Below, in pieces: positions 24,796 through 33,636 of a DNA stretch of 38,830 bases (its first letter is position 1; each line of letters opens with the position of its first letter). Source of the DNA: Candidatus Heimdallarchaeota archaeon LC_3 (GTDB lineage: Archaea; Asgardarchaeota; Heimdallarchaeia; Hodarchaeales; LC-3). The position numbers and the translations under genes were made by a program. Where the stretch lies: NCBI GenBank assembly GCA_001940645.1, contig MDVS01000110.1, positions 1-38,830 of the forward strand. Reading direction: 5' to 3'. The notes beneath the pieces were generated by a model. The model was not told the origin of the DNA. It was given only the letters and a program-made list of their open reading frames with translations, and did not search any database.

Positions 24796-24803
24796 ATCTT
24801 ATT

Positions 24804-25889
24804 TTAAACAAATTTCTTAAATTCTTCAGAATCACCCAAGCGTCGGACTAATTTTTTAACGTTTTGAACCTCATTTTTATGACAAATCATAAGGGCATCT
24901 CTAGTGTTGATAATAATAAGATCTTTAACACCAATTGTGCACACTAACTTATCTGTTCCATTAAAAATAACACAATTTTCTGTTTTTAATCCATTAAATA
25001 AACCAGATATCGTATTATGGTAATCATCCTTCTCGGAAATGCGTGCATAAGCTTCCCAATCCCCCATATCGTCCCATCGGAAGATACTTTTAATCATTGT
25101 TATTTTAGGAGTTTTTTCCATTACAGCAAAATCAATAGAAATTTTTTCTAAATTCTGGAATTCATCAAGGACAAAATCTTCATCAAATCCTGAGTTTTTC
25201 ATTCTTATAAAAGCAGAATGATGTTCTGGTAAAAATTTTTCAATCTCTTCTATCATAACACCATTTTTTGTAACAAACATACCAGAATTCCAATAATATT
25301 CTCCCATTTCAGTGTAACTTATTGCAGTTTCTTTATTTGGTTTTTCTCGAAAACTCTTCACCTTACTAGCTTTGATTCCTGGTAAAGGGTCAGGTAACTT
25401 TTCTCCTTCCTGAATATATCCATATCCTGTTGCATCTGGTCTTGTTGGTTTAATTCCTAGTGTAACTATCACATTTTCTTGATCTGCTAGTTTAAATGCA
25501 GCTTCTAAATGTCTTTGAAATAATTCTTTCTCAGGAATAAGGTAATCACTTCCAATGAAAGCAATTAAATGATCTGTTCCGAATTTCTTATCCAGAATAT
25601 GACAACAATAGCCAATGGCTGCTGCTGTGTCACGACCTAAAGGTTCGATCAAATATTCAACCTTATAATCTTTTAAAAGCTCTCTAAATGGATTTTCCAA
25701 AAATTTTCCAGTGGAAATAAATATTTTATTACTAATCTGAGAAACTCTTTCAATTGTTTCAATTAATAAAGGTTTTTCTGAACCAATTGCTAAAGTTTGT
25801 TTAGGTTGGACAATCCGAGAACGAGGCCAAAACCTTTCTCCTTTTCCTCCAGCCATTATAACGATAATTACTTTATTGTCATTTTTCAC
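24804..25889 (-). CDS. manC: Mannose-1-phosphate guanylyltransferase
   Basis: 361 residues, the short form without the C-terminal cupin isomerase domain. The nucleotidyltransferase signature AGGKGERFWPRSR, followed by PKQTL, is at about 13-30. The family residues EPLGRDTAAAIGYC, IGSDYLI, FREKPN, YYWNSGMFV, SIDFAVMEK and WDDMGDWEA follow in order. It makes GDP-mannose from GTP and mannose-1-phosphate for glycosylation or polysaccharides. The start is GTG. It converges with PAN. The GDP-mannose call is firm for the family, though other sugar-1-phosphates are possible. Confidence 0.9.
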   Translation of the reverse strand: MKNDNKVIIVIMAGGKGERFWPRSRIVQPKQTLAIGSEKPLLIETIERVSQISNKIFISTGKFLENPFRELLKDYKVEYLIEPLGRDTAAAIGYCCHILDKKFGTDHLIAFIGSDYLIPEKELFQRHLEAAFKLADQENVIVTLGIKPTRPDATGYGYIQEGEKLPDPLPGIKASKVKSFREKPNKETAISYTEMGEYYWNSGMFVTKNGVMIEEIEKFLPEHHSAFIRMKNSGFDEDFVLDEFQNLEKISIDFAVMEKTPKITMIKSIFRWDDMGDWEAYARISEKDDYHNTISGLFNGLKTENCVIFNGTDKLVCTIGVKDLIIINTRDALMICHKNEVQNVKKLVRRLGDSEEFKKFV

Positions 25890-26064
25890 AGTAATTTCTA
25901 CCTTTTTTATAATTTTAGAGAATCTTTTTGTAAAATTTTCTTAAATATAATATTATTCACACTTTAAAATAATGTAATTATTCTTTATTCCTGTTTTTGG
26001 GAGGAAAAAAAAATAAAATATATCTTTTTTTCAGTAAACCAAAAAATAAGTCGATATTAGGTTA

Positions 26065-26583
26065 CTAAAATTCTTCATCCTCTTTCTTAGTAAGAGATTG
26101 TGTTGATTGTAATAAACTAGAATTTTCCTCGAGCCATCGGTGAGCTTCTTTTAGAATTTTTTGAGAAGATTTGTGTCTAATAATGTCAATTGCCTCCTCA
26201 TAACTCGTCCATGCATAATCAATATGTTCAGAGCTTAACTTAACTTGAACATCATTAGAAACTCTAACTAGAAATAACCTAACTTCCTTAGGGAGCAGAG
26301 ATTTTCCTCTGTGAACGGTAAATCTAATGACATTTTGTAGACGTTTTAAAAATCGAAATGTATTAGGTGAATATCCTGTTTCCTCCCAAATCTCTCTTTT
26401 CGCAGTTTGCATATCGTTCTCTCCTTTTTCTCTACGTCCTTTAGGAAAATCCCAATGTTTTCCTCTCTTATGTTGCAAGAGAAGAAATTCCCATTTTTCC
26501 CCTTTCTTACTCCTTGCTTCACGGAATAGAACACCGCCTACACTATGAATTACATAATCTTGACGGGTTCTGTGTGATCTCAT
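26065..26583 (-). CDS. Nudix hydrolase (diadenosine-tetraphosphatase type)
   Basis: 172 residues. The Nudix box G-x5-E-x7-REUxEExGU is present at about 49-71 as GRREKGENDMQTAKREIWEE with TGY after it. HSVGGVLFREA and HWDFPKGR precede it, the pattern of Ap4A hydrolases and related housecleaning enzymes. It hydrolyses a nucleoside diphosphate linked to another group. The helical C-terminal segment (130-172) is charged. A 175-base AT-rich gap separates it from the guanylyltransferase upstream on the map. Confidence 0.9.
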   Translation of the reverse strand: MRSHRTRQDYVIHSVGGVLFREARSKKGEKWEFLLLQHKRGKHWDFPKGRREKGENDMQTAKREIWEETGYSPNTFRFLKRLQNVIRFTVHRGKSLLPKEVRLFLVRVSNDVQVKLSSEHIDYAWTSYEEAIDIIRHKSSQKILKEAHRWLEENSSLLQSTQSLTKKEDEEF

Positions 26584-26768
26584 GGTTTAACCCCTGAAAA
26601 AGTAAATCTCAAATTAACAAATTATTTGTCGGAATGGTTATTAGTAAATTTACTTTGAACGATTTATAAATATTCTCTCTATAGCATATAATCATTCCAT
26701 ATGAATATTTGTAAGTAGTGAGAATTTTAAAACTGATTAACTTCCTAAACAATATCGTGTCTGATTGA

Positions 26769-27083
26769 ATGAACAAAACCAATATTGTAAATGAGAAAAA
26801 AATTCTAAAAGAAGTTCAGAAATCTTATTGTGTTTTACACACAAAAAGAAGAGCTTACAGACTTTGTGACAATTGTTATCTTCCCTATTGCAAGGAGGAT
26901 ATCGTAGAATCTTGGAGTCATAACTTTCTTAGTTATGCTTATTTAGGATCCAAAAAAGAGTTTAAAAAACAATCCCTATGCAAATCATGTGAAAGACGGA
27001 AAAGAAGAAATTCCGTTGGATTCGCTGTCTTTTTGTTAATTGTATTTGGAATATTTATACTGGGTTTTGCATTTAATCCATAA
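26769..27083 (+). CDS. B-box-like zinc finger protein with C-terminal membrane helix (copy 1)
   Basis: 104 residues. Metal ligands are Cys21-x2-His24, Cys33-x2-Cys36, Cys41 and the pair Cys71-x2-Cys74, an arrangement like B-box or treble-clef fingers. Between them sits a conserved ESWSHNFLSYAYLGSKKEF stretch. A membrane helix (about 82-100) ends the protein, so the finger faces the cytosol as a tail-anchored module. The next gene, 11 bases downstream, is a paralogue sharing the layout, with W-S-x-NF-L and LC-x2-CER at matching points. Function unknown; a protein-binding role is inferred from the fold. Confidence 0.7.
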   Translation: MNKTNIVNEKKILKEVQKSYCVLHTKRRAYRLCDNCYLPYCKEDIVESWSHNFLSYAYLGSKKEFKKQSLCKSCERRKRRNSVGFAVFLLIVFGIFILGFAFNP

Positions 27084-27094
27084 TTGTTAAAAAC

Positions 27095-27451
27095 GTGACT
27101 TCCATGGTAGAATCGTATTCCAATGAAGATGATATTAAAACCAAAGATCAATTAGATCTTGAATACCTTAATCAAGATATAATTGGTAATAGTTTATGCT
27201 ATAGATTATCCTGTTTTGATAAAGCAGAGAAATACTGTGAAAAATGTAACGAAGTTTTTTGTTCTAGCCATCTTAATGTCTATTGGTCACAAAACTTTCT
27301 TCAACATGCATTTGTTGGACAAAAAAGACAGTTTATTAGTGAAACTTTGTGTCACAAGTGTGAACGGAGTAATAGATTTTTAGGAGTATTCTTAGCATTT
27401 TTTTTACTGTTTCCATTCCTTTTTACTCCTTTATTGATCTTATTTGGCTAG
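27095..27451 (+). CDS. B-box-like zinc finger protein with C-terminal membrane helix (copy 2)
   Basis: 118 residues, paralogous to the preceding gene. Ligands are Cys35, Cys40, Cys48-x2-Cys51, Cys56-x2-His59 and Cys86-x2-Cys89, with YWSQNFLQHAFVGQKRQF matching the sister protein. A stronger hydrophobic tail (about 96-117) follows. A longer acidic N-terminus (1-30) differs from copy 1. The start is GTG 27095, with ATG 27104 (Met4) an alternative. The 11-base spacing shows co-transcription and tandem duplication. Confidence 0.7.
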   Translation: MTSMVESYSNEDDIKTKDQLDLEYLNQDIIGNSLCYRLSCFDKAEKYCEKCNEVFCSSHLNVYWSQNFLQHAFVGQKRQFISETLCHKCERSNRFLGVFLAFFLLFPFLFTPLLILFG

Positions 27452-27591
27452 TTTAAAACTAATTCAGTCAAAAAATTTTATAAAAATATTTCTTCACGTT
27501 TTAATGTAAAAATCATCAGCTTTTTAAATGAAAATTAACAATAGTTAATTAATGGACGATAATTAAACCATTATTTTTCGAGGAAAATATT

Positions 27592-27987
27592 ATGTCTCAG
27601 ATCATTAATCTTGATGAAGTGACCACAAATATAGTATCAGTAACAGAAAGCGCCGCTACTAGAATTAAAAACGTTATAGAAAAGAAATCGCTGGAAAAAA
27701 ATCTAACTGGGCTTAAACTCAGATTTTGGTGTAAATCACTCGGTGGTCAGCCAGAATATGGTATGGCTTTAGATAATTATGTTAATGAAAAAGAAGATAC
27801 TGTTATTCCACTAGATAATGGTGTAGATATTGTATTAGACAAACGATCCATTCCTTTGTTACAAGGAGCAATTATTGATGTTGTTAAGATAGGATTAAAT
27901 GAACAATTTAAGATAGAAAATCCTAATTTTAGCTTGGGTGGATGTCCAGGATGTTCCACTGGTGGTGGATGTTCTGGTTGTGGGTGA
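27592..27987 (+). CDS. Divergent HesB/IscA-like protein with Cys-rich tail
   Basis: 131 residues of the A-type carrier fold. The single early cysteine, Cys47 in RFWCKSLGGQ, stands where the family has its first ligand (GCSG). The C-terminal ligand site is replaced by a glycine/cysteine-rich tail SLGGCPGCSTGGGCSGCG with Cys118, 121, 127 and 130 (two C-P/S-G-C pairs). This gives five possible ligands rather than three. It may carry a cluster or bind another metal. An AGGA ribosome site precedes ATG 27592. It is not closely similar to the carrier at 11734 and could be a specialised homologue. Confidence 0.7.
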   Translation: MSQIINLDEVTTNIVSVTESAATRIKNVIEKKSLEKNLTGLKLRFWCKSLGGQPEYGMALDNYVNEKEDTVIPLDNGVDIVLDKRSIPLLQGAIIDVVKIGLNEQFKIENPNFSLGGCPGCSTGGGCSGCG

Positions 27988-28102
27988 AAGTAAAACTATC
28001 AAAAATAGTAGTAATTCATCCCCTGCTTGAATTCTCTTTTTCCACAACTCATATTTTGTAATTTGTTATTATCAATTCAATAGCTAATTCTCAAATTAGT
28101 AG

Positions 28103-28885
28103 TTGAATATGAGATTGAATAAAAAATCCGTGACAGATAAAATTCTTATAGGCAAAACTACTAAAGAATTTATTGACATTGCAGTTGATACCATATTAAA
28201 GGAATTGGTATCTTCAGGTTCTACTAGTATTGTTTTAGCCGTATCTGGTGGATCTACACCAATACCTATTTACGAAAAAATGAGTAATTTACTTGTGAAT
28301 TCTGAAATTGATCCAAAAAATATTTTTCTCATATGGATTGATGAGCGGTGGGTCCCACATGATTCAGAGGGAAGCAATTACAAACTTATTAAAGATACCT
28401 TATTAAAATCAAGAGTGATACCAGAAGAGAATATTTATCCTATACCGACTATGTTAAAAAATCCTCGAGAAGCAATTATTATATATGAAAAAACTCTTAA
28501 TGATCTTTTCAACAGGTTGGGAAAGAAATCAAATCTTATTGATCTATCAATAATGGGAGTAGGCTCTGATGGACACACTGCATCAATTTTTCCTGGTATT
28601 GATGAATTGAAAAATATTAAAAATCAAAACTGGGTAATTGTTCCCTATGTGAAAAAATTAGATGCTTATCGTGTCTCATTAACTCCAAAACTAATTAATT
28701 CTTCAAAAACAATCATATATTTAGTAAAAGGAAAAGAAAAAGCTTCAATTTTCAATTTTTTGATGAAAACAAAAAATATCATTCATTACCCAGTTCAGTT
28801 AATAAAACCAAAAAATGGAAAAATTATTTGGGTTTTGGACGTAGATGCGTTTAGTGAAGTTGGAGAAGTAATAAAAGACGATTAA
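28103..28885 (+). CDS. pgl: 6-phosphogluconolactonase
   Basis: 260 residues of the DevB/SOL lactonase fold. Conserved motifs LAVSGGSTPIPIYEKM, FLIWIDERWVPHDSEGSNYK, and MGVGSDGHTASIFPG hold the active-site residues. It hydrolyses 6-phosphogluconolactone to 6-phosphogluconate in the oxidative pentose-phosphate pathway, which is unusual among archaea. The start at TTG 28103 could be ATG 28109 (Met3). No glucose-6-phosphate dehydrogenase is in the window. It converges with korB, 12 bases between stops. Confidence 0.9.
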   Translation: MNMRLNKKSVTDKILIGKTTKEFIDIAVDTILKELVSSGSTSIVLAVSGGSTPIPIYEKMSNLLVNSEIDPKNIFLIWIDERWVPHDSEGSNYKLIKDTLLKSRVIPEENIYPIPTMLKNPREAIIIYEKTLNDLFNRLGKKSNLIDLSIMGVGSDGHTASIFPGIDELKNIKNQNWVIVPYVKKLDAYRVSLTPKLINSSKTIIYLVKGKEKASIFNFLMKTKNIIHYPVQLIKPKNGKIIWVLDVDAFSEVGEVIKDD

Positions 28886-28897
28886 AAAATATAGGAT

Positions 28898-29926
28898 TTA
28901 TTTTACCTCCCAAGTTTCACCTTGTTCCATAATATCTTGGAAAGTCATTGTATTTTTTTCTTTAGCGTCTTGAACTTGTTGGTTAAACATTTCATCATAT
29001 GTAGGTCTTTCAATTGCTCTGAAAACACCAATTGGTTCAGGAAATTCTGGATAAGTAAATCTTGAGAGAAAATAAGCAAGTGTTGGTTCTGGTGCAATCT
29101 CATCATGAACTAAAAGATCTTCCTCCTCTATTCCATTACCCAATTCAACAACTTCGGGATATAAAGTTGCAGGATTAACACGAATACCCTTATCGCGATC
29201 TTGACCAAAAATCATTGGTTTTCCGTGTTCGAGAATAAGAATGTTGTTTGCTTTGGTATTCTTATCAGTTCCGTAACTAAATGTCCCATTATTGAAAATC
29301 ACGCAATTCTGATAAACCTCAACAAAACTTGTTCCTTTGTGACGTGCAGCTCTTTCAAGAGTACTAGCCAGATGTTTACCATTTACATCGATTGATCTTG
29401 CTACAAAGGATGCTTCTGCTCCGATTGCTACGGATAGAGGTCTAAGAGGATAATCAAGACTACCCATAGGAGAGGATTTAGTAATCTTTCCTACTCTAGA
29501 TGTGGGAGAATATTGTCCCTTTGTTAATCCATAAATTCTGTTATTGAATAGAATAATATTGATATCAACATTTCTGCGAATAGCATGGAGTAAATGATTT
29601 CCACCAATTGATAATCCATCACCATCACCAGTAATAACAAAAATTTGAAGTTCTGGTCTGGTAGCTTTTAATCCTGTAGCGATAGTTGGGGCCCTTCCAT
29701 GTATGGAGTGAATTCCAAAAGTATTTAAATAATAGGGGAATCTACTACTGCATCCGATCCCTGAAATGAAAACTACATTTTCTTGTGGTATTTCAAGTCG
29801 TGGAAGCATCCGTTTCATCTGAGCAAGGATAGAATAATCACCACATCCCGGACACCATCTAACATCAGATTCACTAGCAAAATCCTTGTCTGTAAGAACT
29901 TTTTCTTCTAATTTTACTTCTACCAT
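28898..29926 (-). CDS. korB: 2-oxoacid:ferredoxin oxidoreductase, beta subunit
   Basis: 342 residues. The TPP-binding core is GDGDGLSIGGNHLLHAI with NIILFNNRIYGLTKGQYSPT after it. WCPGCGDYSIL (Cys25, Cys28) begins a cluster-binding segment, with Cys54-region GIGCSSRFPYYL continuing. With the alpha subunit it decarboxylates 2-oxoglutarate (or pyruvate/other 2-oxoacids) to acyl-CoA, reducing ferredoxin. The gene lies 22 bases after korA stop in the same direction. The C-terminal region (about 285-342) is an extension with charged helices. The substrate is not decided by what I see. Confidence 0.92.
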   Translation of the reverse strand: MVEVKLEEKVLTDKDFASESDVRWCPGCGDYSILAQMKRMLPRLEIPQENVVFISGIGCSSRFPYYLNTFGIHSIHGRAPTIATGLKATRPELQIFVITGDGDGLSIGGNHLLHAIRRNVDINIILFNNRIYGLTKGQYSPTSRVGKITKSSPMGSLDYPLRPLSVAIGAEASFVARSIDVNGKHLASTLERAARHKGTSFVEVYQNCVIFNNGTFSYGTDKNTKANNILILEHGKPMIFGQDRDKGIRVNPATLYPEVVELGNGIEEEDLLVHDEIAPEPTLAYFLSRFTYPEFPEPIGVFRAIERPTYDEMFNQQVQDAKEKNTMTFQDIMEQGETWEVK

Positions 29927-29948
29927 TTAGTTTTTTTTCCTATCTGTG

Positions 29949-31838
29949 TTAATTAAAATCTTTTATAATTTGTATGATCTTTTCTTCTATCTCACTTACT
30001 AAAAACGGTTTTCCTTGAACCTTGTTTAATCCTATAGCATCAATTAAGAACTTCGATCGAATTAACATTTTGAGTTGTCCCATATTTAGTTCAGGAATAA
30101 GAATTTTCTTGAATTTATTAAATATGTCACCTAATTCTGGCCGTATTGGGTTTAAAAATCTGAGATGGATATGTGATACTAAATATCCTTCTTTTTGTAA
30201 AGAATTTACTGCTGTAAATATTGCCCCATAAGTAGATCCCCAACCTAATACTAAAACATCTCCTGAATCTTTTCCGTATATTTCTAAAGAAGGTATTTCT
30301 TTTAAAATTCTCTGTATTTTCTCTTCTCTTAAATGTGTCATATGTTCATGATTTAATGGATCGTATGACACGTCTCCTGTTATATCTTGTTTTTCCAACC
30401 CACCTATTCTATGTTCGAGACCCTTCGTTCCTGGAATGGCCCATGGACGTGCTAGTCTATCATCTCGTAAATAAGGTTCAAATTTTCCATCAAAATCTTC
30501 TGCTGTAGGATGTTTAACACTGATTGGTTTGTAGTCTTTCAAGTTTGGAATAGGCCATGGTTCTGCAGTGTTTGCTAGATAACCATCAGAAAGAAAAATT
30601 ACAGGAGTCATATGATTAATAGCTATCCTAACTGTTTCAATCATTGTGTTAAAACAATCACCTGCTGATCTCGGAGCTAAGACAGGCATGGGTGATTCAC
30701 CATTTCTCCCATATAATACTTGTAATAAATCGGATTGTTCCACTTTAGTGGGAAGTCCTGTCGAAGGTCCTCCTCTTTGAACATTAATAATAATAAGCGG
30801 AAGTTCTAACATAACAGCTAATCCTGCTGCTTCCGTTTTGAGTGCCAATCCTGGTCCACTCGTACCAGTGACACCTAAGCTACCCCCAAAAGCTGCACCA
30901 ATTATTGATCCTATCGCTGAAATTTCATCTTCTGCTTGAAAGGTTTTTATTCCAAATCCTTTTAATCTTGATAATTCATGAAGAATATCGGATGCAGGTG
31001 TAATAGGATATGATCCATAAAATACTTCTTTGTTGCTTAATTGGCTAGCAGCTAGTAATCCTAATGCTATGGCTTCATTACCAGATATTTTTCGATATTT
31101 ACCCGGTTCTAATTTCGCACTAGGCACTCTATATTGGACTGGAAAAATATCCATAGTTTCGCCATAAAAATATCCACTTTTTAGTGTTTTTTCATTTGCT
31201 TTAGCGATGTTTTCTCTTCGCTTAAATTTATCTCTTATCCACTGTACAGTAGGATCAATCGGTCTATCATATAACCATGAAATTAATCCTAATGCAAAGA
31301 AATTCTTTGTTAGATTAACTTCTTTTGTTGTCAGATTGTATTCTTTTACTGCTTCAGCATTTAAGGTTGCGATCTTTACTTTGAATACTTCAAAATTTTT
31401 TAATGAGTTATCATCGAGAGGATTTGATGAATAACCTACTTTCTTTAGATTATTTTGTGTAAAAGCATCTTCATTAGCAATTAAAATTCCACCGGATTTT
31501 AAATCTTTGATATTAACTTTTAATGCTGCGGGATTCATTATTACGAGACAATCAGGAACATCTCCAGGCTCATAAATCTCAGAACTAGCAAAATGAACTT
31601 GATATCCTGACACTCCTGCTAAAGTACCAGCAGGTGCTCTTATTTCAGCTGGATAATCTGGGAACGTTGCTACATCATTACCCAAAATTGTGCTAGCTGT
31701 CGTAAACTTCATTCCAGTAAGCTGCATACCGTCTCCAGAATCACCTGCAAAGCGGATAATAACGTTTTGCAATGTCTCTATTTTTTTGTTTCTATTAGTG
31801 CCTTCAGACTTGCTTATTGAATCTTCAAACTGTGCCAT
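29949..31838 (-). CDS. korA: 2-oxoacid:ferredoxin oxidoreductase, alpha subunit (fused gamma domain)
   Basis: 629 residues. The N-terminal gamma domain (about 25-195) has RFAGDSGDGMQLTG and FPDYPAEIRAPAGT; the alpha domain (about 245-629) has GNEAIALGLLAA, SYPITPASDILHEL, TFQAEDEISAIGSIIGA and SGPGLALKTEAAGLA. Fusion of gamma and alpha is the two-subunit KOR layout of haloarchaea and some aerobes. With KorB it makes acyl-CoA and reduced ferredoxin from 2-oxoacids. A GGAG ribosome site (31847-31850) precedes ATG 31838. The promoter holds an inverted-repeat motif (31897-31908) shared with the TPR gene. Confidence 0.93.
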   Translation of the reverse strand: MAQFEDSISKSEGTNRNKKIETLQNVIIRFAGDSGDGMQLTGMKFTTASTILGNDVATFPDYPAEIRAPAGTLAGVSGYQVHFASSEIYEPGDVPDCLVIMNPAALKVNIKDLKSGGILIANEDAFTQNNLKKVGYSSNPLDDNSLKNFEVFKVKIATLNAEAVKEYNLTTKEVNLTKNFFALGLISWLYDRPIDPTVQWIRDKFKRRENIAKANEKTLKSGYFYGETMDIFPVQYRVPSAKLEPGKYRKISGNEAIALGLLAASQLSNKEVFYGSYPITPASDILHELSRLKGFGIKTFQAEDEISAIGSIIGAAFGGSLGVTGTSGPGLALKTEAAGLAVMLELPLIIINVQRGGPSTGLPTKVEQSDLLQVLYGRNGESPMPVLAPRSAGDCFNTMIETVRIAINHMTPVIFLSDGYLANTAEPWPIPNLKDYKPISVKHPTAEDFDGKFEPYLRDDRLARPWAIPGTKGLEHRIGGLEKQDITGDVSYDPLNHEHMTHLREEKIQRILKEIPSLEIYGKDSGDVLVLGWGSTYGAIFTAVNSLQKEGYLVSHIHLRFLNPIRPELGDIFNKFKKILIPELNMGQLKMLIRSKFLIDAIGLNKVQGKPFLVSEIEEKIIQIIKDFN

Positions 31839-32395
31839 CCAAGAATCTCCAGATGTGTTCTAAGCGATGTAATTCTAATTTAAATATTTATTGTAGTAGG
31901 TAAACCTAAATCGATATGAGACTTATTTGATATTTATTGTAGTGAATCCTTGTTTGTTCATCTAAAATGTTTAGATTAACATGGTTAATAATATTTATTT
32001 TTTCTTTAGGAAATACTTGGTGTGATAACAAGGTAAAACTAACCATTACATTTCTTGTAAATATCAATTTGATTTTCTTTATTCTTAAAACTTAAAAATT
32101 ATTATTCTGCTTACGATTGTATATTTAATGATTTATATTTGTTAGTGAATTGATAATTTTTAACAATTTCTTACAATCCAAATTTATTTAAACTTCAAAT
32201 TTCTAAAATTTCAGCATTATGGATTTAATTTTCGTTAAAGAACCATTTTAAATGTTAAATTGATTATTTTAATTAAAAAAACCAAAACAAATATCTAAAT
32301 TAATTGTTCTGTTATTGGCATTTTTTTCAATAACTAGTAATCACGCTCTAAACATTTTAATAAGAAACTTAAGATTTGCTTTTCTAATTTTTCTG
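31839..32395. other. Long AT-rich intergenic region with several palindromes
   Basis: 557 bases without a gene. It includes the korA promoter (see the palindrome at 31897-31908), two direct repeats of ATATTTATTGTAGT (31884-31897 and 31930-31943), a perfect inverted repeat ATCTAAA-ATG-TTTAGAT (31960-31976) and a second one, TTAAC-ATG-GTTAA (31976-31988). The remainder (about 32000-32395) is AT-rich and I see nothing in it. Confidence 0.5.
31897..31908 (-). promoter_or_regulatory. Palindromic operator candidate upstream of korA
   Basis: TAGGTAAACCTA here reads TAGGTTTACCTA on the minus strand, with 5-base arms and a 2-base spacer. It lies about 59 bases before korA and just upstream of an AT-rich TATA-like run. 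The identical 12-mer is at 35595-35606 upstream of the TPR gene. Confidence 0.5.
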
Positions 32396-33538
32396 TTATC
32401 TAATTAAAAATAAGCTAAACAAAATTGCTATAATAGCAACTAAATCACCTGTAGTTGAAGAAAAAGGTACAATGACATTATCAGCATCAATCCCTTTTCT
32501 AAATACAAAATTTCCTACAAAAAGTGAACTAATTATAGAGTAAGTGGTTGTGATTATACCTGTAATCCAACAAATGATCAAATAAGATAATAAATCGGGT
32601 TTAGGAAGATCTAAATGAAAAAAACTTGCTATTGAATATGCTATTACTCCCAATAAAGTACTCAAACCAAACCCAATTAATGTAATAATGATTGGATCAG
32701 TAATGTAAACACTTTTCTTACCTGAACTAGTTTGTAAAGAACCAAGAAAATAAGCTGTGGTATATCTAGATCCTATAATTGATGCTGTGGCACCTGTATA
32801 TGCCATAAACACAGGTACTATCATTATAATTCCAGCATAAGATAAATTTTCATTGAAAATGATTCCTGAAAAAGAAGCAATTATTGTTACAACAAAAAGA
32901 ACTGGAATTATTTCATACAATAAATTGAAGACTTTAAATTGGTCTCTCGTTTTACTTCTCCCAAAAGTATAAACTAAAAATGCTAATAAAAAGAGAACTG
33001 CTATAATTTCAAAAAATATACCAAAATCTTTTAATAATACATCCTTCAATAATAAATTGACTAAAAATCCTACAATAATCCCTATAACTGTAATTATATC
33101 TGCTATGTTGGATAAAAGTGGATATCCAAGGGTATCAGGGTCAATTCCTCTCTTAAATATATTAAAAGAAATAACCAATGTTATTGGAATGGATAATGTT
33201 AAGGAAAATATACTTGCAGTTATTGCTATAATAAGAAAATTACTTAAAGGAGTTGCAGTTCCCGGTGTTAAAGAACTCAAAAACCATATTACTAGTGACA
33301 TCCAGATAGGCGTAATTAAAGATGCAATTATAACGCTAGCAATTGTTTTATTAAGGTCATTCGTTCGCTCAGAGAATTTTGGCTTAATTAATCCAAGATT
33401 CAGTCCTGTTCCTAATCTTGAGGAAAAAATTCCTGACAGATTTCCTCTCATGTTTGCAATGACTGGTAATAAAGCTAAAATTCCTGCAATTCCTGCTAAT
33501 ACTGGTGTTAATAATACCCATAACGATCCAGTTATCAA
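32396..33538 (-). CDS. MgtE/SLC41-type divalent cation transporter (Mg2+ likely)
   Basis: 380 residues from a TTG start, ten or so membrane helices arranged as two MgtE integral-membrane repeats. The first repeat has the family hallmark PVIANMRGNLSGIFSSRLGT (about 25-45); the second repeat (about 230 on) has TGATASIIGSRYTTAYFLG. The cytosolic N and CBS domains of bacterial MgtE are absent, as in SLC41-type archaeal proteins. The natural start probably lies upstream (about 33621), because 28 further residues of the proper kind are readable after a frameshift (see the separate entry). It follows the PhoU/TrkA_C gene in the same direction, a pairing common in archaea. Confidence 0.85.
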   Translation of the reverse strand: MITGSLWVLLTPVLAGIAGILALLPVIANMRGNLSGIFSSRLGTGLNLGLIKPKFSERTNDLNKTIASVIIASLITPIWMSLVIWFLSSLTPGTATPLSNFLIIAITASIFSLTLSIPITLVISFNIFKRGIDPDTLGYPLLSNIADIITVIGIIVGFLVNLLLKDVLLKDFGIFFEIIAVLFLLAFLVYTFGRSKTRDQFKVFNLLYEIIPVLFVVTIIASFSGIIFNENLSYAGIIMIVPVFMAYTGATASIIGSRYTTAYFLGSLQTSSGKKSVYITDPIIITLIGFGLSTLLGVIAYSIASFFHLDLPKPDLLSYLIICWITGIITTTYSIISSLFVGNFVFRKGIDADNVIVPFSSTTGDLVAIIAILFSLFLIR

Positions 33539-33632
33539 GCTTCCGAGTAATACAATTCCAAGAGCTAGTGAACCTTCTTTTAATAACTTTATTTCATGTC
33601 TTTGGACGTTTTTTGATACATTAATCCCTCCT
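33539..33632 (-). other. Frameshifted natural start of the transporter gene
   Basis: A perfect ribosome site AGGAGGG (33626-33632 on the minus strand) lies 4 bases from ATG 33621. That ATG frame reads MYQK and then stops after 10 codons. Moving one base back at the A6 run (33609-33614) gives VQRHEIKLLKEGSLALGIVL, continuous with the transporter frame. One extra A would restore the gene. The cause may be a homopolymer base-calling error, a real mutation with the TTG start as rescue, or slippage at A6. Confidence 0.6.
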
Positions 33633-33636
33633 AATC

